From Hymenoscyphus infarciens (lineage: Eukaryota > Ascomycota > Leotiomycetes > Helotiales > Helotiaceae): a DNA stretch of 64,000 nt. This document shows, piece by piece, positions 45,254 through 58,446 of the stretch. The position numbers and the translations under genes are program-made. The notes beneath the pieces were generated by a model, which searched no databases, was not told the DNA's origin, and saw only the letters and a program-made list of their open reading frames with translations. Positions within the stretch are counted from its first letter, which is position 1. Every line of letters begins with the position of its first letter. Location of the stretch: assembly GCA_001414345.1 (NCBI GenBank), contig LLCB01000201.1:1-64000 (forward strand), given 5' to 3'.

Positions 45254-46294
45254 ATGCAGGGCTTCAATATGGGACGTTATGTCCCGCCGGACCAAGAAGG
45301 AGTCTTGAGCGGGAATCAGCTCCACGGGAAAAACGCACTCGGAGCTCGCGCCAACAAAATCTCCCAAGGTATCCTCACTGTCCGGTTCGAAATGCCCTAT
45401 CCAATATGGTGCACAACATGTCCCAAACCCTCAATCATCGGACAAGGTGTGCGCTTCAATGCGGAAAAGAAAACAGTAGGAAACTACTTTTCCTCCCCGA
45501 TATACAGTTTTCGAATGAAGCATCTCGCATGTGGGGGCTGGATCGAGATTCGTACCGACCCGAAGAATACGGCATATGTTGTCACGGAAGGGGCAAGAAA
45601 GAGAGATTTGGGCGAGCATAAGGTGATGGAGGGGGATGTGAAGATTATGACACAAGAAGAGAGGGAGTCGATGAGAGATAATGCCTTTGCGGCATTGGAA
45701 GGCAAGGTTGAGGATAAGAAGAGACTGGAATACAACAAGAAAAGACTGGAAGAACTACAAGATTTATCCGAGAAGCAGTGGGAAGATCCATATGAGCAAA
45801 ATAGGAGACTACGTAACTCCTTTCGAGTAGGTAGGAAGGAGAGGGAAGCGGCAGCTGGCGTCACCGCGGCGCTGCAAGAAAAGATGAGCCTTGGGTTTGA
45901 GTTACTGCCGGAGCATGAAGATGATGCCAAAAGGGCCGGCTTCATCGAGTTTGGTGAGTTTGATTCGGAGAGAGGCATTGAGAGGGCTGTCTCCAAACCC
46001 TTATTCGCCGAGAAGGAGCCTCAGAAGAAATCCAGCAGCTCCAAACCGACTAAGGGAAAGCTGAAAACGGAGAAGCTCGCGGAGCAGAGAAGAGCTAATA
46101 TTGCAGCGGAGATAAGAGGCAATACAAGGGCTGCGATGGACCCCTTCCTTCCAGGGTCGAGAACTCATGCAGACTCGAGCCCGAAGTTTGTGCTTGCTGG
46201 TGTCAAGAGGAAGCGGCCAGAACCCGAGAACATCCCTATACCAGTATCAGAAGGATCAAAGGTATCGAGTCTGGTAGACTACGACTCGGATTAG
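45254..46294 (+). CDS. SAF4: CCDC130/Saf4 (CWC16 family) splicing factor (346 aa)
   Basis: I choose ATG 45254 because the family starts MQGFNMGRYVPPDQEG; the frame is open 27 codons further up without similarity. Two CxxC pairs form the zinc site: WCTTCPKP, and ACGGW in MKHLACGGWIEIRTDPKNTAYVV. The middle is a long coiled coil (EERESMRDNAF..., NKKRLEELQDLSEKQWEDPYEQN), then a basic low-complexity region with KRKRP, and the C-terminus is acidic (VDYDSD). CWC16 proteins (Yju2, Saf4) join or proofread spliceosomes around the first catalytic step; CCDC130/Saf4 has the MGRYxPPDxEG start. No intron and no break are seen. Confidence 0.94.
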   Translation: MQGFNMGRYVPPDQEGVLSGNQLHGKNALGARANKISQGILTVRFEMPYPIWCTTCPKPSIIGQGVRFNAEKKTVGNYFSSPIYSFRMKHLACGGWIEIRTDPKNTAYVVTEGARKRDLGEHKVMEGDVKIMTQEERESMRDNAFAALEGKVEDKKRLEYNKKRLEELQDLSEKQWEDPYEQNRRLRNSFRVGRKEREAAAGVTAALQEKMSLGFELLPEHEDDAKRAGFIEFGEFDSERGIERAVSKPLFAEKEPQKKSSSSKPTKGKLKTEKLAEQRRANIAAEIRGNTRAAMDPFLPGSRTHADSSPKFVLAGVKRKRPEPENIPIPVSEGSKVSSLVDYDSD

Positions 46295-47132
46295 AGAAAA
46301 GCAAGAATTGACATTCAAAACCACCGGGAAAAGGCCTTGATACAGATGGCGTTATTGGGAAAATATTGGGTGGCGACCCTCTGGAAAGGACATGGCGTTA
46401 TGGATGCAAAGCAGGCTGGCACGCCTCGGTGATACCCGCGATTTTATTCCCTCTTAGTTCGTCCGAAGCGAGAGGGCAATATTCCTTGGACAAGGGAAAG
46501 CCTTCGTTGATGAAACGTACGCTTTGATTGTTACACAACATGAATGTTGATGGTGGTGCTCGAGGTATATTTCGGGGGCCACACTACTCGGTACGAATAC
46601 TGATGATTGAGTATGTTAGATCTATTCAATAAAATTCTGTTGGCTCACATTACCTGTTTTCGGTGTGATGTTGCTACCCGAGCGGGAAAAACATTGTTAC
46701 TCACATGAATGTTGTGGAACTTCGGGACCTGAACTAAGTTGATGCATGGCCAATATATTAGATGCGGGAGAGACTCTCAGTTCTGCACTATTTCTGCATC
46801 CTTTAGAATCTGGATTTCACCTCGCGTACTCTGGCTGCCACACTCTTGGCGGCTTCGATCTGGCTTTTAACTCATTGATAGAGTCAGAAAATGGTGTGAA
46901 ATTTTAGTGCTAGCGTGCAAAGTGTGTATGTACATGTGCTTGAGCGAGCGATTCTACCTACAACTACCCCAAAAAACATGCGCCCGCTAAAAGCCAACCT
47001 CCCAAAACCCCGGTTCCTTTTTCCCTTCAACTATCTCAAGTTACCAGATAACATTGCCCCAAAAGTACTAGAATCCAGCCCCGTACAAATGAAAGCCCTT
47101 TTTTCATCCGCCTCAAAAGAACAAATACCATG
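46295..47132. other. Convergent intergenic region, nothing recognised
   Basis: It lies between the ends of SAF4 and the rhodopsin-fold gene. No repeat or gene is seen. Confidence 0.4.
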
Positions 47133-48696
47133 TCACCGCGTAACACTAACCTCCGTCGTCCTCAGAATCCCCTCAGACCTCGCCTCCCTCTCTTTCTTCT
47201 TCCTATCCCTCCTCGAACGAGCACGTTCTCGTTCTCTCCTCACATATCTCATTCCTTCTTCTTCCAAATCCTCTTCCAACTTTTCAAGCTTGCTTAACTT
47301 GCTACTCCCCAAACTCGCACCGCTATTTTGTCTCCAAAGTCCCATTTCTTCTTCCTCACTCATCCTACTCCCATTCCGACTCTCACTCTCAACCCCATAC
47401 CCACTCGGGGGCTCAACAATACTGCACGTACTCATCGTATCCCTAGACGGCATACTCTCCAACTTATCATGACCCAAACTAAGCGGAAGCGAAATCTGCG
47501 GATCATGAGAACCAACATTGTCATTGGGTTGATAGAAACGGTAATTTCTATGTTGATGTTGCACGACTCTGATTTGGGATTTCGATGTTCGGTTTTGCGA
47601 GTTGGTGTTTGAGCGGAATGTGGCGTTGTCGAGGAGGGAGGCGAAGAGGGGACGGAGAGTGGGGAGGGAGGCGGCGAGGATGCCGATGTTGAGTTCGACG
47701 TCGTTCCAGACGTTGAAGGCGTTGTTGAAGAGGATGTCGCGGTTGGTGAAGAAGGAGGAGAGGAGGTATTCTTTTATTATTGCTGAGGCGCATGCTGCGT
47801 AGCCGAGTCCGAGAATGCAGATCAGAGATAGTTTCGTTCGCAAATTGATTTTCAGGGGGAGGATCACTGGGATTGGGAGGCTGGCAAAAGCGAAATCTGT
47901 GAAGATATTGACAGCTAGAAGATTGTCAGTAGATTCAACGACTGTCGGGGTCACGAGGTAAGCTCACCGCCGTTGAAGAGTCCGATACTTCGGAATATTT
48001 CAAATTCGTAACATTTTGCATTGACTCTGAATCTCAACTCAAAATCCCACGCCGCGTCAACGGGAAGACATTGGAAAATTCTAATCATGTTAGATGTCGT
48101 AGAGGGCAGGACTGAAGCTCAACTCACAGTGTACCAACACATGCCAAGGTGAAGATAACCAAGAAAAACACCCAACCAATAATGAAGCGCTAGAAACTTG
48201 TTAGAATCGAACAATAGAACTCTTTTATAAGGAGACCTTACCTTGAACCACTTCCCTTGAACCAATCTCAGAAGAAAAAATCCAACAGACAATTTAACAC
48301 TGGTGATGCCAACAACAAGAATCCACCCATGGTGGTAACTGTAGTGCAAGATGTCCGTATAATTTGACATCTGATGAGGATTTCCAAAATGTTCTCCAAC
48401 CCCAAGATGAACCTCGATAACAATGAAAATAAATGCGACAATAGAACAGAGCTAAGTCCGAAGTTAGTCGAGAATTAACAGCAGTTACACAAACATACCA
48501 TGGCAAAAAACATCAGGTAATCATCCATCCCCAATGTATTGAGAATCGCCGTCCTCACATACAGCCTCAAAATAACAACCGCAGTAGCAAAACTAGTAAA
48601 GAAACCAAGAACCCCAAGAATCATCCGTCCTTGACTCTCGGGTGACACCGGCGGGAACTCATAACGGGCGGGAGCTGCTTGTCGTGGTAAAAACAT
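47133..48696 (-). CDS. Seven-helix rhodopsin-domain fungal membrane protein (454 aa, 5 exons)
   Basis: The exons are 48696-48499, 48451-48242, 48189-48128, 48080-47968 and 47914-47133. The introns are 47, 52, 47 and 53 nt, with donors GTATGT, GTAAGG, GTGAGT and GTGAGC and branches such as CTAAC. The join gives helices in the order of the fungal Rhodopsin family (PF20684-like): MILGVLGFFTSFATAVVILRLYVRT with MDDYLM after it, LCSIVAFIFIVIEVHLGVG, WILVVGITSVKLSVGFFLLRL, RFIIGWVFFLVIFTLACVGTL, FNGAVNIFTDFAFASLPIPVI, LSLICILGLGYAACASAIIK and a final amphipathic helix. FQCLPVDAAWDF is the typical extracellular Cys/Trp segment. The cytosolic tail of about 150 residues is Ser/Glu/Arg-rich. These proteins include Pth11-like receptors, but no CFEM domain is present here. 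The ligand is unknown. Confidence 0.88.
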
Positions 48697-51500
48697 ATCA
48701 TCAAAAGGCAGGGTCCAAAAACCCGTTGGATTGAAAATCCCAAAGATTTGAACACGCTCTTTATTTTTCTAGAAGGGACTCGCTTGTGGGGATGAATGCA
48801 TTAAGTGTTGCCGTTCTATATTTCCCCGGAGTTCGCGGATGCTGGGTCAATAATATAGATCTGTAGCTTTTGGATCGACAGTAAGGTGCAATATACTATA
48901 TGCAAGTTTTCTTTCCGGCACTGTGCGCCCCGGGTTTTTTGTAACTTCAATCCATGCGAGGACCCTTCGGGTCGTTGAATAATTTTGTTACAAATAATGT
49001 GGATTGGATGCTGGGCCATGTATCCGGGGAGGATAGCGTTATTTGACTGGTACAACGAACAGAAGAGTGAGCAAGGCGAAAAACTGCTTTTCCCAATGCA
49101 CGACAACGCCATAGGTGGTTTCCCGGTCGGGATTCTCAGAGCCAACGGTCCCAACACACTATATGCTTCACGGTAGGGGATCGGAAGCATGGACGGGAGG
49201 AAGACAAGGGGCAAGGACGACACCACGACATAGGCTGATGGATATTCTTCCGAATTGCGGAGAGAACCTTGGACTATCCAACCAGTATGCAGGAAATCAG
49301 ATTTGGGGCTAAATTGATACCGAAAAAGAAAAAGGCTCAAAGCGAACATTGTGCATGACAATAAAATGATAGCTGTTTTTCGCTTTTCTCTCGCTCTCGA
49401 CCCTTCCCCCCCGCTGGTAGGAATTCTCCTGCCACGACTCTGAAAGGAGTCACGGCATGGTGGTTGGCAGTTGCAACGTAGTGGTTCTAGGTTTGCGAGT
49501 ATCGAGTCTAGATTTGATATCGAAAACCTCAAACCGGCAATTGCTACACACCACCTCGCTACTTGGCAGACGGTAGAGTACATTGAAATATCTATTTGAA
49601 AATCGGAGCGAATTTCATCCTTCTGGTGAGGTCATCGTCTTCAGCTGAATGATAACAGGTGTGCATCCGGAATTCCAGAAGGATTCTCGCAAGCCAAATG
49701 AAAAATGTGGCGCGCATAAGATAACAAGCCTCATTCTCCTTCAGTGCAACTATATGCGAAGGCGTGGGTTATTTGCATCTCAAACTTGGTTGTGTGTGTC
49801 GATTGTTGTTGGTGTGCAGTCTAAGAATTGGTTTTTGAAGAAGTCGCACCTCAGAGTCCGGCCCGTCATTTCCAAGAAAGTATACGTCACAGTATGAATA
49901 ATGATATACTCTAATGAAAATTCTACGAGTTAAATCCTTAACTATTATAGCCCATAACACATTATAATTCAAAATCAATTTTCAAGAACTGCTTTCCATG
50001 TCCAGTCACATGTCTAGCGTCGATTGGCGCGTTTCTCTTCTCGCCAATGAACATCGTCACCAAACTTCAACCACACACTTTTCACAGGTTTACAGCATAT
50101 CAATTACCCAACACCATTACCAAGACAAGGCCCAGATAACCTAAAATGGAGACGGAAGTTACATCTGCGAACATATGCGACCCGTGTGTATGAACAACGA
50201 ATTCGAGAGTACTCAGTACCGACGAGTCGACGACCCACGAAATCGCAAAGGCCTCGAGAGACTGAAGACTCTCACAAACTTGCTACAGAAGCGCACGCGG
50301 CCGAGCAAGCCTCCCTATTCCTTCTCTACATCAATGGCCTGTCAATGAGGCTGATTTTAGTCGCTCTTTTCCTGAAGAACATAGACGAAGAACATGAACG
50401 ATAGCCTCTAACACGTAGCCACACTTCATAGCCACACTTCATAGCCACGCCCACGCTCCTAGGAACTCGACTAGAATTTCATCTTAGCGACTTCAGCCGG
50501 GCGGGCTGCCTTATCTCTGAAACCCTTCCAACTCCTAAGCGTATCATCGATATTAAAGCCTCTCCTTGACCTCCTGTCATAGCAATTGCTGACATGCATG
50601 TTGCGCCGTGCGAATTTCATCATTGTTGTGTTCGTTGTGAATGGTTGCTGTCAACGTTTGTGCGGCTGGACTACATGTCTCGCGTGGCCTAGACTCCGAA
50701 TTGCGCGCCCGTTAATCCATGGTGGGTTTGTCTTGGAGGCATAGACGAAGTATGTTTCTGGGTGAGACGAGTCGAAAAGTCGAAGCGGGTCCTCTTGTTA
50801 CATTATAGGTACTTTTCTTTGTATACTTGACGAGCAAGTGCTGTCTCCTAGACTCACAATTTTGTGTCGAGAAATATCTTTTACACTCTGAAACCCTACG
50901 ATGAATACCTTATCGCAGACCGATGTGCTCCCGCTCAGTGGCAAGGTACACATTTGATCTTCGCTGTAGAGTAGATCCCAAGTTCCTGTTATTATGTACT
51001 TGTGGTAATTGTGGGGTATAAGGGGCTCTTGTAGTAAGGATACAAAAATATAGCGATGATCTATTGTGGGTAGCTACGGCGGGAATCACTGGATCGTTTC
51101 TTTGACTAATGTTTCCAATTCAATCCTTGTAGTTGTACTTCATGGTGGTTTCTTGGAAGTTTCACGGTCTTTTTTGTAATTGAGGCTATTAGATGTAACT
51201 TTTGTCATCAAAGTTTTCGCATAGCTCTAGGGCTTGATACTCTTTGCTATTAGCTAAGAGAACAAGAAAAACGGCTAAGCATAGAACTCCTTCAATAGAG
51301 TACCTGTACGAGCCGTGTCATAATCTTTGTTACACACTCAGGCTAAATAACAATTCCAACTGTCTAGGTCAGCTCAAAATTCATAATATACACTTAGATG
51401 TACTTGATCTGGTGGAATATGGACCCAACTATACTTTAGTTCCTCTTTATCGACTATACTTTTCCTTTGGAATTCACACCTAACCCGCGCGGTTTCATAT
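48697..51500. other. Intergenic, no supported gene
   Basis: A 255-codon minus frame at 48816-49583 exists but has no domain and overlaps the likely 5' leader of the rhodopsin gene. The rest has only short frames. Base composition turns AT-rich after about 51.2 kb. Confidence 0.4.
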
Positions 51501-53959
51501 AAAGTTATATATCGCTAATCGTTTATCGTATATATATATTATATATCAACTTGCCATCGTCAACTGCTAACTATGTAGTTTAAAAAAGCTATATTAGTGC
51601 TTCTTTACAACGTATTTTTAGGTTGAAAACGCTCTAAGAAGCCTTATATTCAGAGGTGAAAACTCTGCTATATATATAGAGGAAATAGAGTGTTATATAA
51701 CTCTATTTCCGCGTAATATACCTCTTAGGTCTAGAAGAGACAACTTCCTAGGCCTATAATAATAGTAGGCTAGATTATAAAAGAACCTCTTAACTATATC
51801 GCTCTCTATTCCTAATCTAGAGAGTCCTATATATTCTTAAGAGTAAAGTCCTACTCTTAGATCCTGTCTAACTTCCTTCTTTATACTCTAGAACGTTATT
51901 AGCTCTAGCTTTAGTAAAAAGCAGATAGTGTTTATAGATAGAGTAGCTCGTAGTTAGCGTTATACTACTAGCTTTATAAAATACTAGGCTTCTAAATTTA
52001 AATATATCTTTAAGTACTTCTTAGAGTAAGCTAGCGTACTACTAGGCTTCAAGTTTTGAATACCTTCTATAAAGAGCTTTATATAAGCTCGTCGAGAGTA
52101 AGCTACTAAAGAGATATATCTACTTATAGTAGAGCTTTTACTATATTCAAAGTTAAGAGCGTCTTATAAGAGAGTCTTATCTACGCTTATTAAGAGAGTT
52201 CTTATTTACGCTTATTAGAAGAGTCTCGTATACACGGTTAGAAGAGCTCTACTTATTATTAAGAGTAAGTATCGAGAGATTAGTTATACTAACTAATAGC
52301 AGAGAGCGTTCTAAATACGTAGTAACGTATTATATAATTAGAAGATAAAGTTATAGAGTATACTATATATATAAACCAGGCTTATAACTATAACGTATTT
52401 TTAGATTAAAAACGCTCTAAGAAGCCTTATATTTAGAGGTGGAAACTCTACTATATATATAGAGGAAATAGAGTGTTATAGAACTTTATTTCTACGTAAT
52501 ATCTTTCTATATTAGGTTTAGTTCGCGGTGCTTTAATCTCTAATCTAGGATATAAGATTATATAGAGGCTTATCTCTTTAACTTAAACGGATTTTCTTAC
52601 TATATAAGAATTAGTTAGACTTATAAATAGTAGATAATATATTTAAGTATAGTATAGTTAATAGTATTTAGAAAATGATACTATAACGAGATATTATTAA
52701 AAACCTACTTTAATATATACTATTTATACTATTTAAATACTATAAATTCTACTATTATTATCTTTTATATTATTAGTCTTTTAATTAATATTATAATAAT
52801 ATTATAGTATTACTAAGACTAAATATTTAAGCTTTTACTCTAGATTTTCACTCTACTTTATTTTCAGCCTTATATTTTAGACTTATATAGTATAAAATAT
52901 AATATAAAAAATATATAGCTTAATAGCTAGAAATATAAAATAGAGTATATTTAAAAAAGAAGTATATAAATAGCTTAAAAATTAGTCTTATAAACTCTTA
53001 TATAGTTAATATTAATAAAAGTAGACTATATAAGATATTAAATTTTAATAATACTAAGGACTAATTTAATAATAATAACTTTAGTTTATTAGATAAATTA
53101 ATATTTCTTAGTATAAGTAACTTATTAAAGTTTACTCTTTAGATATATGTAAAAATTAACTAAATTAAAAAACAAATATAGTTTAGTTATAACTCTAGTA
53201 AAATTATATATATATTTCTATAAAATAATTATATTTATTTAAATATACTACTATAGACTTAATATTTATTAGATTAATACGTATATAAGCTTAAGAGAAA
53301 GCTCTAAATTAGAGCGTTTTAATAATATAATAAAAAGTTAAATCTATAGCGTAAGTAACTTTTAATTAAGTCTTAAAAGTATTAGACTTTAAATAAGAAA
53401 TTTAGCTTTAATATACGTTCTAGTTAAAATATTCTCTATCTTTTTCTAGATTAGAAAGTATTATCTATAAATACTTTATATATAATTTATAAGTAAAAAA
53501 AGTCTTTAAAAGGTTTATCTTTATTCTCTACTTCTATCTTATTTTACTTCTTTTTAGTATTAGCTATTAAAAATTATAACTCTCTTTACTACTATTAATA
53601 TCTTAAAAGTTTAATAACTTTAGTTATCTTAATTACTTTAGTAAATTTACTCTTTAATTATTATCTATTTCTCTTACTTTTTTCTTATTTAAACTCTTCT
53701 TATTTAAACTAATCTTTGCTTTCAATCGTAAATTTAGACCTCTTTTACTTATTAAATACTACTACTTCTAATACCTTTTAATATTCTCTTACTTAATATA
53801 ATACTAAAGCTACTTTGAATACTTTTTAATCTTAATATAAAAGTAAGATAACTAAAAAGATTAAGCTCTTAGATAATAGTATCTTATCTATATACTAATA
53901 ATAGAAGATATTAGTACGCTATAGACTCTATATAAATACTAATTATTATAATTCCTCTC
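51501..53959. repeat. RIP-degraded AT-rich repeat region with a 110-bp direct repeat
   Basis: The sequence is very poor in C and G, with stops in all frames. Two copies of about 110 bp lie at 51,610-51,719 and 52,393-52,502. Each contains an inverted sequence built on GGAAATAGAGT and its complement. They may be the short terminal repeats of a 0.9-kb element or two solo repeats. Confidence 0.6.
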
Positions 53960-54377
53960 TATAAGAGATTACGTACATATAGAGTAGGTTATAGAGTAGA
54001 CTATAGAGTAGGCTATAGAGTAGACTATAGAGTAGACTAGGAGTACGTAAGTTAAATTAGTATAGAGTAGATTAGATAATCGCTCAACTACGTTTAAGAT
54101 GTTAAAGTATAAGATAAGAATAAAGACTTAAGAATTAACTTAATTTCTAATTAGAAGGATAGTAGAGAGCTATATATACTTCTAGAGTAAATACTAGAAG
54201 CTTTTATAGCTTATAAATTAAAGAGTTACTAGAAGGTTCTAGAGATTACGTATTTACTTAACTATAACTAAGAACGTAACTAAACCTTTTAAATAATACT
54301 AGAAAGAACTAGTATAGACTAAGATTTAAACCTAAAGCCTATTAGTAAGTAAGGTAGTTATTACCTAATACTAATAG
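53960..54377. repeat. LTR, left copy
   Basis: It starts near ATAAGAGATTACGTA and ends near TACTAATAG. It carries five units of an imperfect 14-bp tandem (TATAGAGTAGRCTA type) near its start; the right copy has about four. Confidence 0.65.
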
Positions 54378-56350
54378 ATTCTCTTAATAAGTACTTTACT
54401 TAATAATAGAGGAAATACTTACTTAACTTTAAAGTAGAAGTAAGTAAATAAAATAGAAGTAAATAAACTTAGACTAAAGTATTAACTTAGCTTTAAAGTA
54501 TAAGTTAATAGACTAAGTAAGAGCTTAAAGTAGACTAATAACTAATCTAATCTTAAAGAACGAGTATCTTTTTAAAGAGAGTAATAAAAATAAATAAAAG
54601 TATCTCTTTAATAGAGAATACTAAATATATAGCTTATATAAAGCTAAGTTTTTTAAAAAAGCTCTTATAATACTTAAAAGCTTTAGTAAAGTATAATTTT
54701 TCTTTTTAGTAGAGACTTAAATAGAAGCTAAAAGTTAAAGAGAGACTAATAGACTAAAGATAGTATCGCTTTACTAGAGAGAATACTAAAAAGTCTTTAT
54801 ATAAAGCTAAGTTCTTTATAAAGAACTTATTTAAAGTCTTTTTTTTATTTTTTAATTTTTAATTATAGACTAACTTTTAAGCTTTATATAGTTCTCTTTA
54901 AAGTCTTTATTCTTATAAACTAACCTAGTTATAGTAGATATAATAGAAGAAGAAGAAGAGTCTTTAGTAATAAAAGAGTTATTTTCCTCTTCTTCTTTAG
55001 ACTTAATTATATAGTTCTTATAAGAGTTATTATAACTAATAGCTTCTTTATAAGTTTTAGATTCTAAAATAAAACCTATAAAAGGCTTCTTAATTATATT
55101 AATAGTAGCTTTATTATCTTCTTTTATAAGCTTTTAACTCTCTATTTTAGAGACTAAAAGAGTAGAAGTTTTAGATTTTAAAGGCTTTTAGAAAGCTCTT
55201 TATTAGTAGTCTCTAAGAGAGTTTCTTTATATTTTAGTTTATTTTTAAACTCTTTATTAGAGTCTAGTTTTTTATTTCTAGTCTTAGATAAGTAGTTAGA
55301 GCTATTAGCTTTATAAAATACCTTTTTAAGCTTCTTATAATTTATAGCTAGGTTTAATAGATAGTAGATATTATTTAGCTAAAGAGCTTTAATCTTAATA
55401 TTAGCTTTACTATTACTAATATAAGTATAGCTCTTATTAAGCTTAATATTCTAACCTTTATTAGCTAAAGAATAAGCTAAAATAAGAGTATTATCAAGAC
55501 TAGAGACGTAATATACGTCTTTAATAAGTAGCTCTTTAGCTTTATAAGTAATAGATATATTACCTTTTTCTAATAAAGGTACTTTAGTATTATTAGCTAC
55601 TATAATAGAGCTATTAAGCTCTTTAAAATTAAGAAGCTAGCTCTTATTAGAAGTAAAGTAATTAGAGGCTCTAGAGTCTAATACTAGTTTTCTTTTATTA
55701 CTAGTCTAGCTAGTTATAGTATTATTATTATTATTATTACTATTAATACTAGTTAATATAATAACTCTAGAAGAGACTTTATTATTAGAATTAGAGTCTT
55801 TAGAGTCTTCTAATTCTCTAGAGTTATTAAAGTCTTTATCTTTAGCTTTTTTCTTCTTTTTCTTCTTCTTAGAAGAGTTATTACTAGTATTCTTACTAGT
55901 ATTATTACTAGCATTATTACAAGTATTCTTAGAGCTCTTTCTAAGCTCTAAATAAAGTATAAAGCATTTACTCTTAATATGTCTGCTTTTATTATAGTAG
56001 ATATATATAGAGCTAGTTTTAATAGAAGCTTTATTAGCTTCTAAATCACTTCTTTAAGTTATTCTAAACTCTTCGTCTATAAGATTATCTATTAAGTCGT
56101 CTAAGTTTATAAAACTAATATTATTTCCTATATCTTCGTACTTTCTAGATATAAAAGAATTAAAAGAACTAGGAAGACTATTAAAGATAGTAACTAGTAT
56201 AAAAGTATTAGATACTTTTTTATCTAAGCTTCTTAAGTATATAGCTAAGAACTAGATTTTAGATATATATTCTTCTATAATACTAAAGTTATTATAGTAG
56301 GTATTAGTTATCTTATTATAATATCGACTTACTAGTTCTAGACTAGAGTA

Positions 56351-57708
56351 TAATAGTACGAAATATATACTACTATAGAAGAGGTATATAAGAGTATGTT
56401 TAGTAGAATAATATACGTAAATACTAGGCTCTAATATAGAAGAAAAGGCTAAACTAGCCTTTTCTAACTCTAGGAGAGTAGGCTACTATATATAAGAAGG
56501 TTCGGATAATATAAAAGAGTCTAGAACTGAATAATAATATACGTCGGCTAATATAAAAGCCCGAACCTACGTAATCTTCCTAAAACAGATAATATAAAAC
56601 AATAGCTAAAATAATAACTGAAACATTATACCTAGCTATCTAGAATAGCCTAGGTAATAGGCTATTATATAGAGCTACTAAAATTAGACTTAATCTTATT
56701 CTAAAGTATAGAAGAGGAATCGATATCTATAAATCTCTTTATATTATTAGAAGATATAATAGATTCTAAAGTAGTTATTACTTTATTACTTTTAGCTTTA
56801 TAATTATCGAGTTTATTCTTATATTTAACTACTAATTTATCTAATTTAGCTTTAAGCTTTCCTTCTTCTATCTTATTATAGTATAAAGACTTCTTAGGTT
56901 TTTAATAGTCTCTAAGATATAAGGTATAAAATATTTATTTTAAGAAATAGCGCGGCTTCTATAAGCTACTCTATATAATTAGAGTAGCTGATTAGCTTCT
57001 CTCTTTTAAACGAAGTAGAAGATATATTTAAACTCTCTTTTTAAAGTATATATATATATATATAGATTAAAACAAACTCTTTTAAGTCTTTATTAGCTTT
57101 TTTATTTAAAGAAGAATAGTAAGCTTTATATTCTCTTTTAAATATAAATAACTATACTATCTTTCTTTCTTACTAAGCTAACTTATCTTATACTTAACTC
57201 TCTTTAAGAATAGCTTCTTATAAGTATAGATAATAGTAGTCTTATATAAGCTAAAAGTCTACGAGAAGAGATAGCTACTTCTTACTAGCTTCTTTATATA
57301 TATAAGTCCTTATATAAAGGTAGCTATAAGCCTAGGCTCCTTAGTTTAAGAAGAAGGCTATACTACCTATTATAGAATAACGTAATTATATAGATATAGC
57401 TATAGATCTAAGTATAAGTAGTATATATACGAGTTTTTATATATATTTACTTATATCTCTAGCTTTACTCTTACTAGAGCTTCTATCTTAGAGATATAGA
57501 ATATATATCTCTTACTAAAGACTTTACTAGAGAGTAGAGAAGGTAGAGTATACTACTAAATATACTAGTATTTAGACTAGAAGTTAGATAACGTTATATA
57601 ATATTATATATAATAGTACGAAATATATACTACTACTAAAGAGGTATATAGAAGTACCTTTAAGATAGAATAATATATATAAATACTAGGCTCTAGTATA
57701 GAAGAAAA
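56351..57708. mobile_element. Nested repeat pair inside the Copia interior
   Basis: About 96 bp at 56,351-56,446 and at 57,611-57,708 are direct repeats (both start TAATAGTACGAAATATATAC) spaced 1.26 kb. This suggests a second small element inserted into the Copia interior before RIP. No coding content survives. Confidence 0.5.
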
Positions 57709-58039
57709 AGAAGAACTATCTCTCTTCTATACTAAGTATAAACATCTATATATAAGAGGTTAGAAACTACTAAGTCTCGATAATAATAATAACCGAGCCT
57801 TATCTAATATAGCTACTACTAAATAATAAGAGCCTTAAAGCTAAATATATAATATCTAAACCTTAATCTCTTTAGTATCTTCGATTATATAAGTATTAAA
57901 TTAACTATAATCTTAGCTCTAAGGTATTAGAGATATTAGTAGTTTCACGAATACTAGTAATTTAGAATAGCGTGCTATTATATTACGTAATAAGAGTTCA
58001 GCTCTAGAGACCTAAAGTTAGCTCTTTAGGCTTATAACT

Positions 58040-58446
58040 TATAAAAGGTTACGTATATATAGAGTAGGTTATAGAGTAGGCTATAGAGTAGGCTATAAGA
58101 TAGGCTAAGAGTACGTAAGTTAAATTAGTATAAAATAGGTTAGATAATTACTAAACTACGTTTAAGAAGTTAAAGTATAAGATAAGAGTAAAAACTTAAG
58201 AATTAACTTAATTTCTAACTAGAAGAATAGTAGAGAGCTATATTTACTTCTAGAGTAAATACTAGAAGCTTTTATAGCTTATAAATTAAAAAGGTTATTA
58301 GAAGGTTCTAGGGATCACGTGTTCGCTTAACTATAACTAAGAACGTAACCGAACCTTCTAGATACTACTAGAAAGAACTAGTATAGACTAAGGTTTAAAT
58401 CTAAAGCCTATTAGTAAGTAAGATAGTTATTATTTAATACTAATAG
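58040..58446. repeat. LTR, right copy
   Basis: It matches the left copy at 53,960-54,377 over its whole length, with scattered A/G and C/T differences and one fewer tandem unit. Confidence 0.65.

Larger units (their letters stand above)
53960..58446 (-). mobile_element. Truncated, RIP-degraded Copia-type LTR retrotransposon
   Basis: Two similar LTRs of about 410 bp (53,960-54,377 and 58,040-58,446) flank a 3.66-kb interior. On the minus strand the interior shows a ruined Gag zinc knuckle near 55,930-56,010 (pattern Y-I-Y-Y-N-K-S-R-H-I-K-S-K-C, in which two expected Cys are Tyr and a Gly is Arg). Further on, at about 55,490-55,570, is a stretch resembling the Copia protease-to-integrase region (LLIKDVYYVSSLDNTLIL). 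I could not find a reverse transcriptase, and the interior is short for a full Copia (about 4-5 kb), so part is probably deleted. All frames carry many stops. It cannot move. Confidence 0.65.

Noticed and set aside
46915..47472. 185-codon plus-strand frame
   Set aside because: It is the antisense shadow of the Ser/Arg-rich last exon of the rhodopsin-fold gene.
48816..49583. 255-codon minus-strand open frame as a gene
   Set aside because: No domain, mixed low-complexity and Cys-rich content, and it overlaps the likely 5' leader of the rhodopsin-fold gene. It could be chance.
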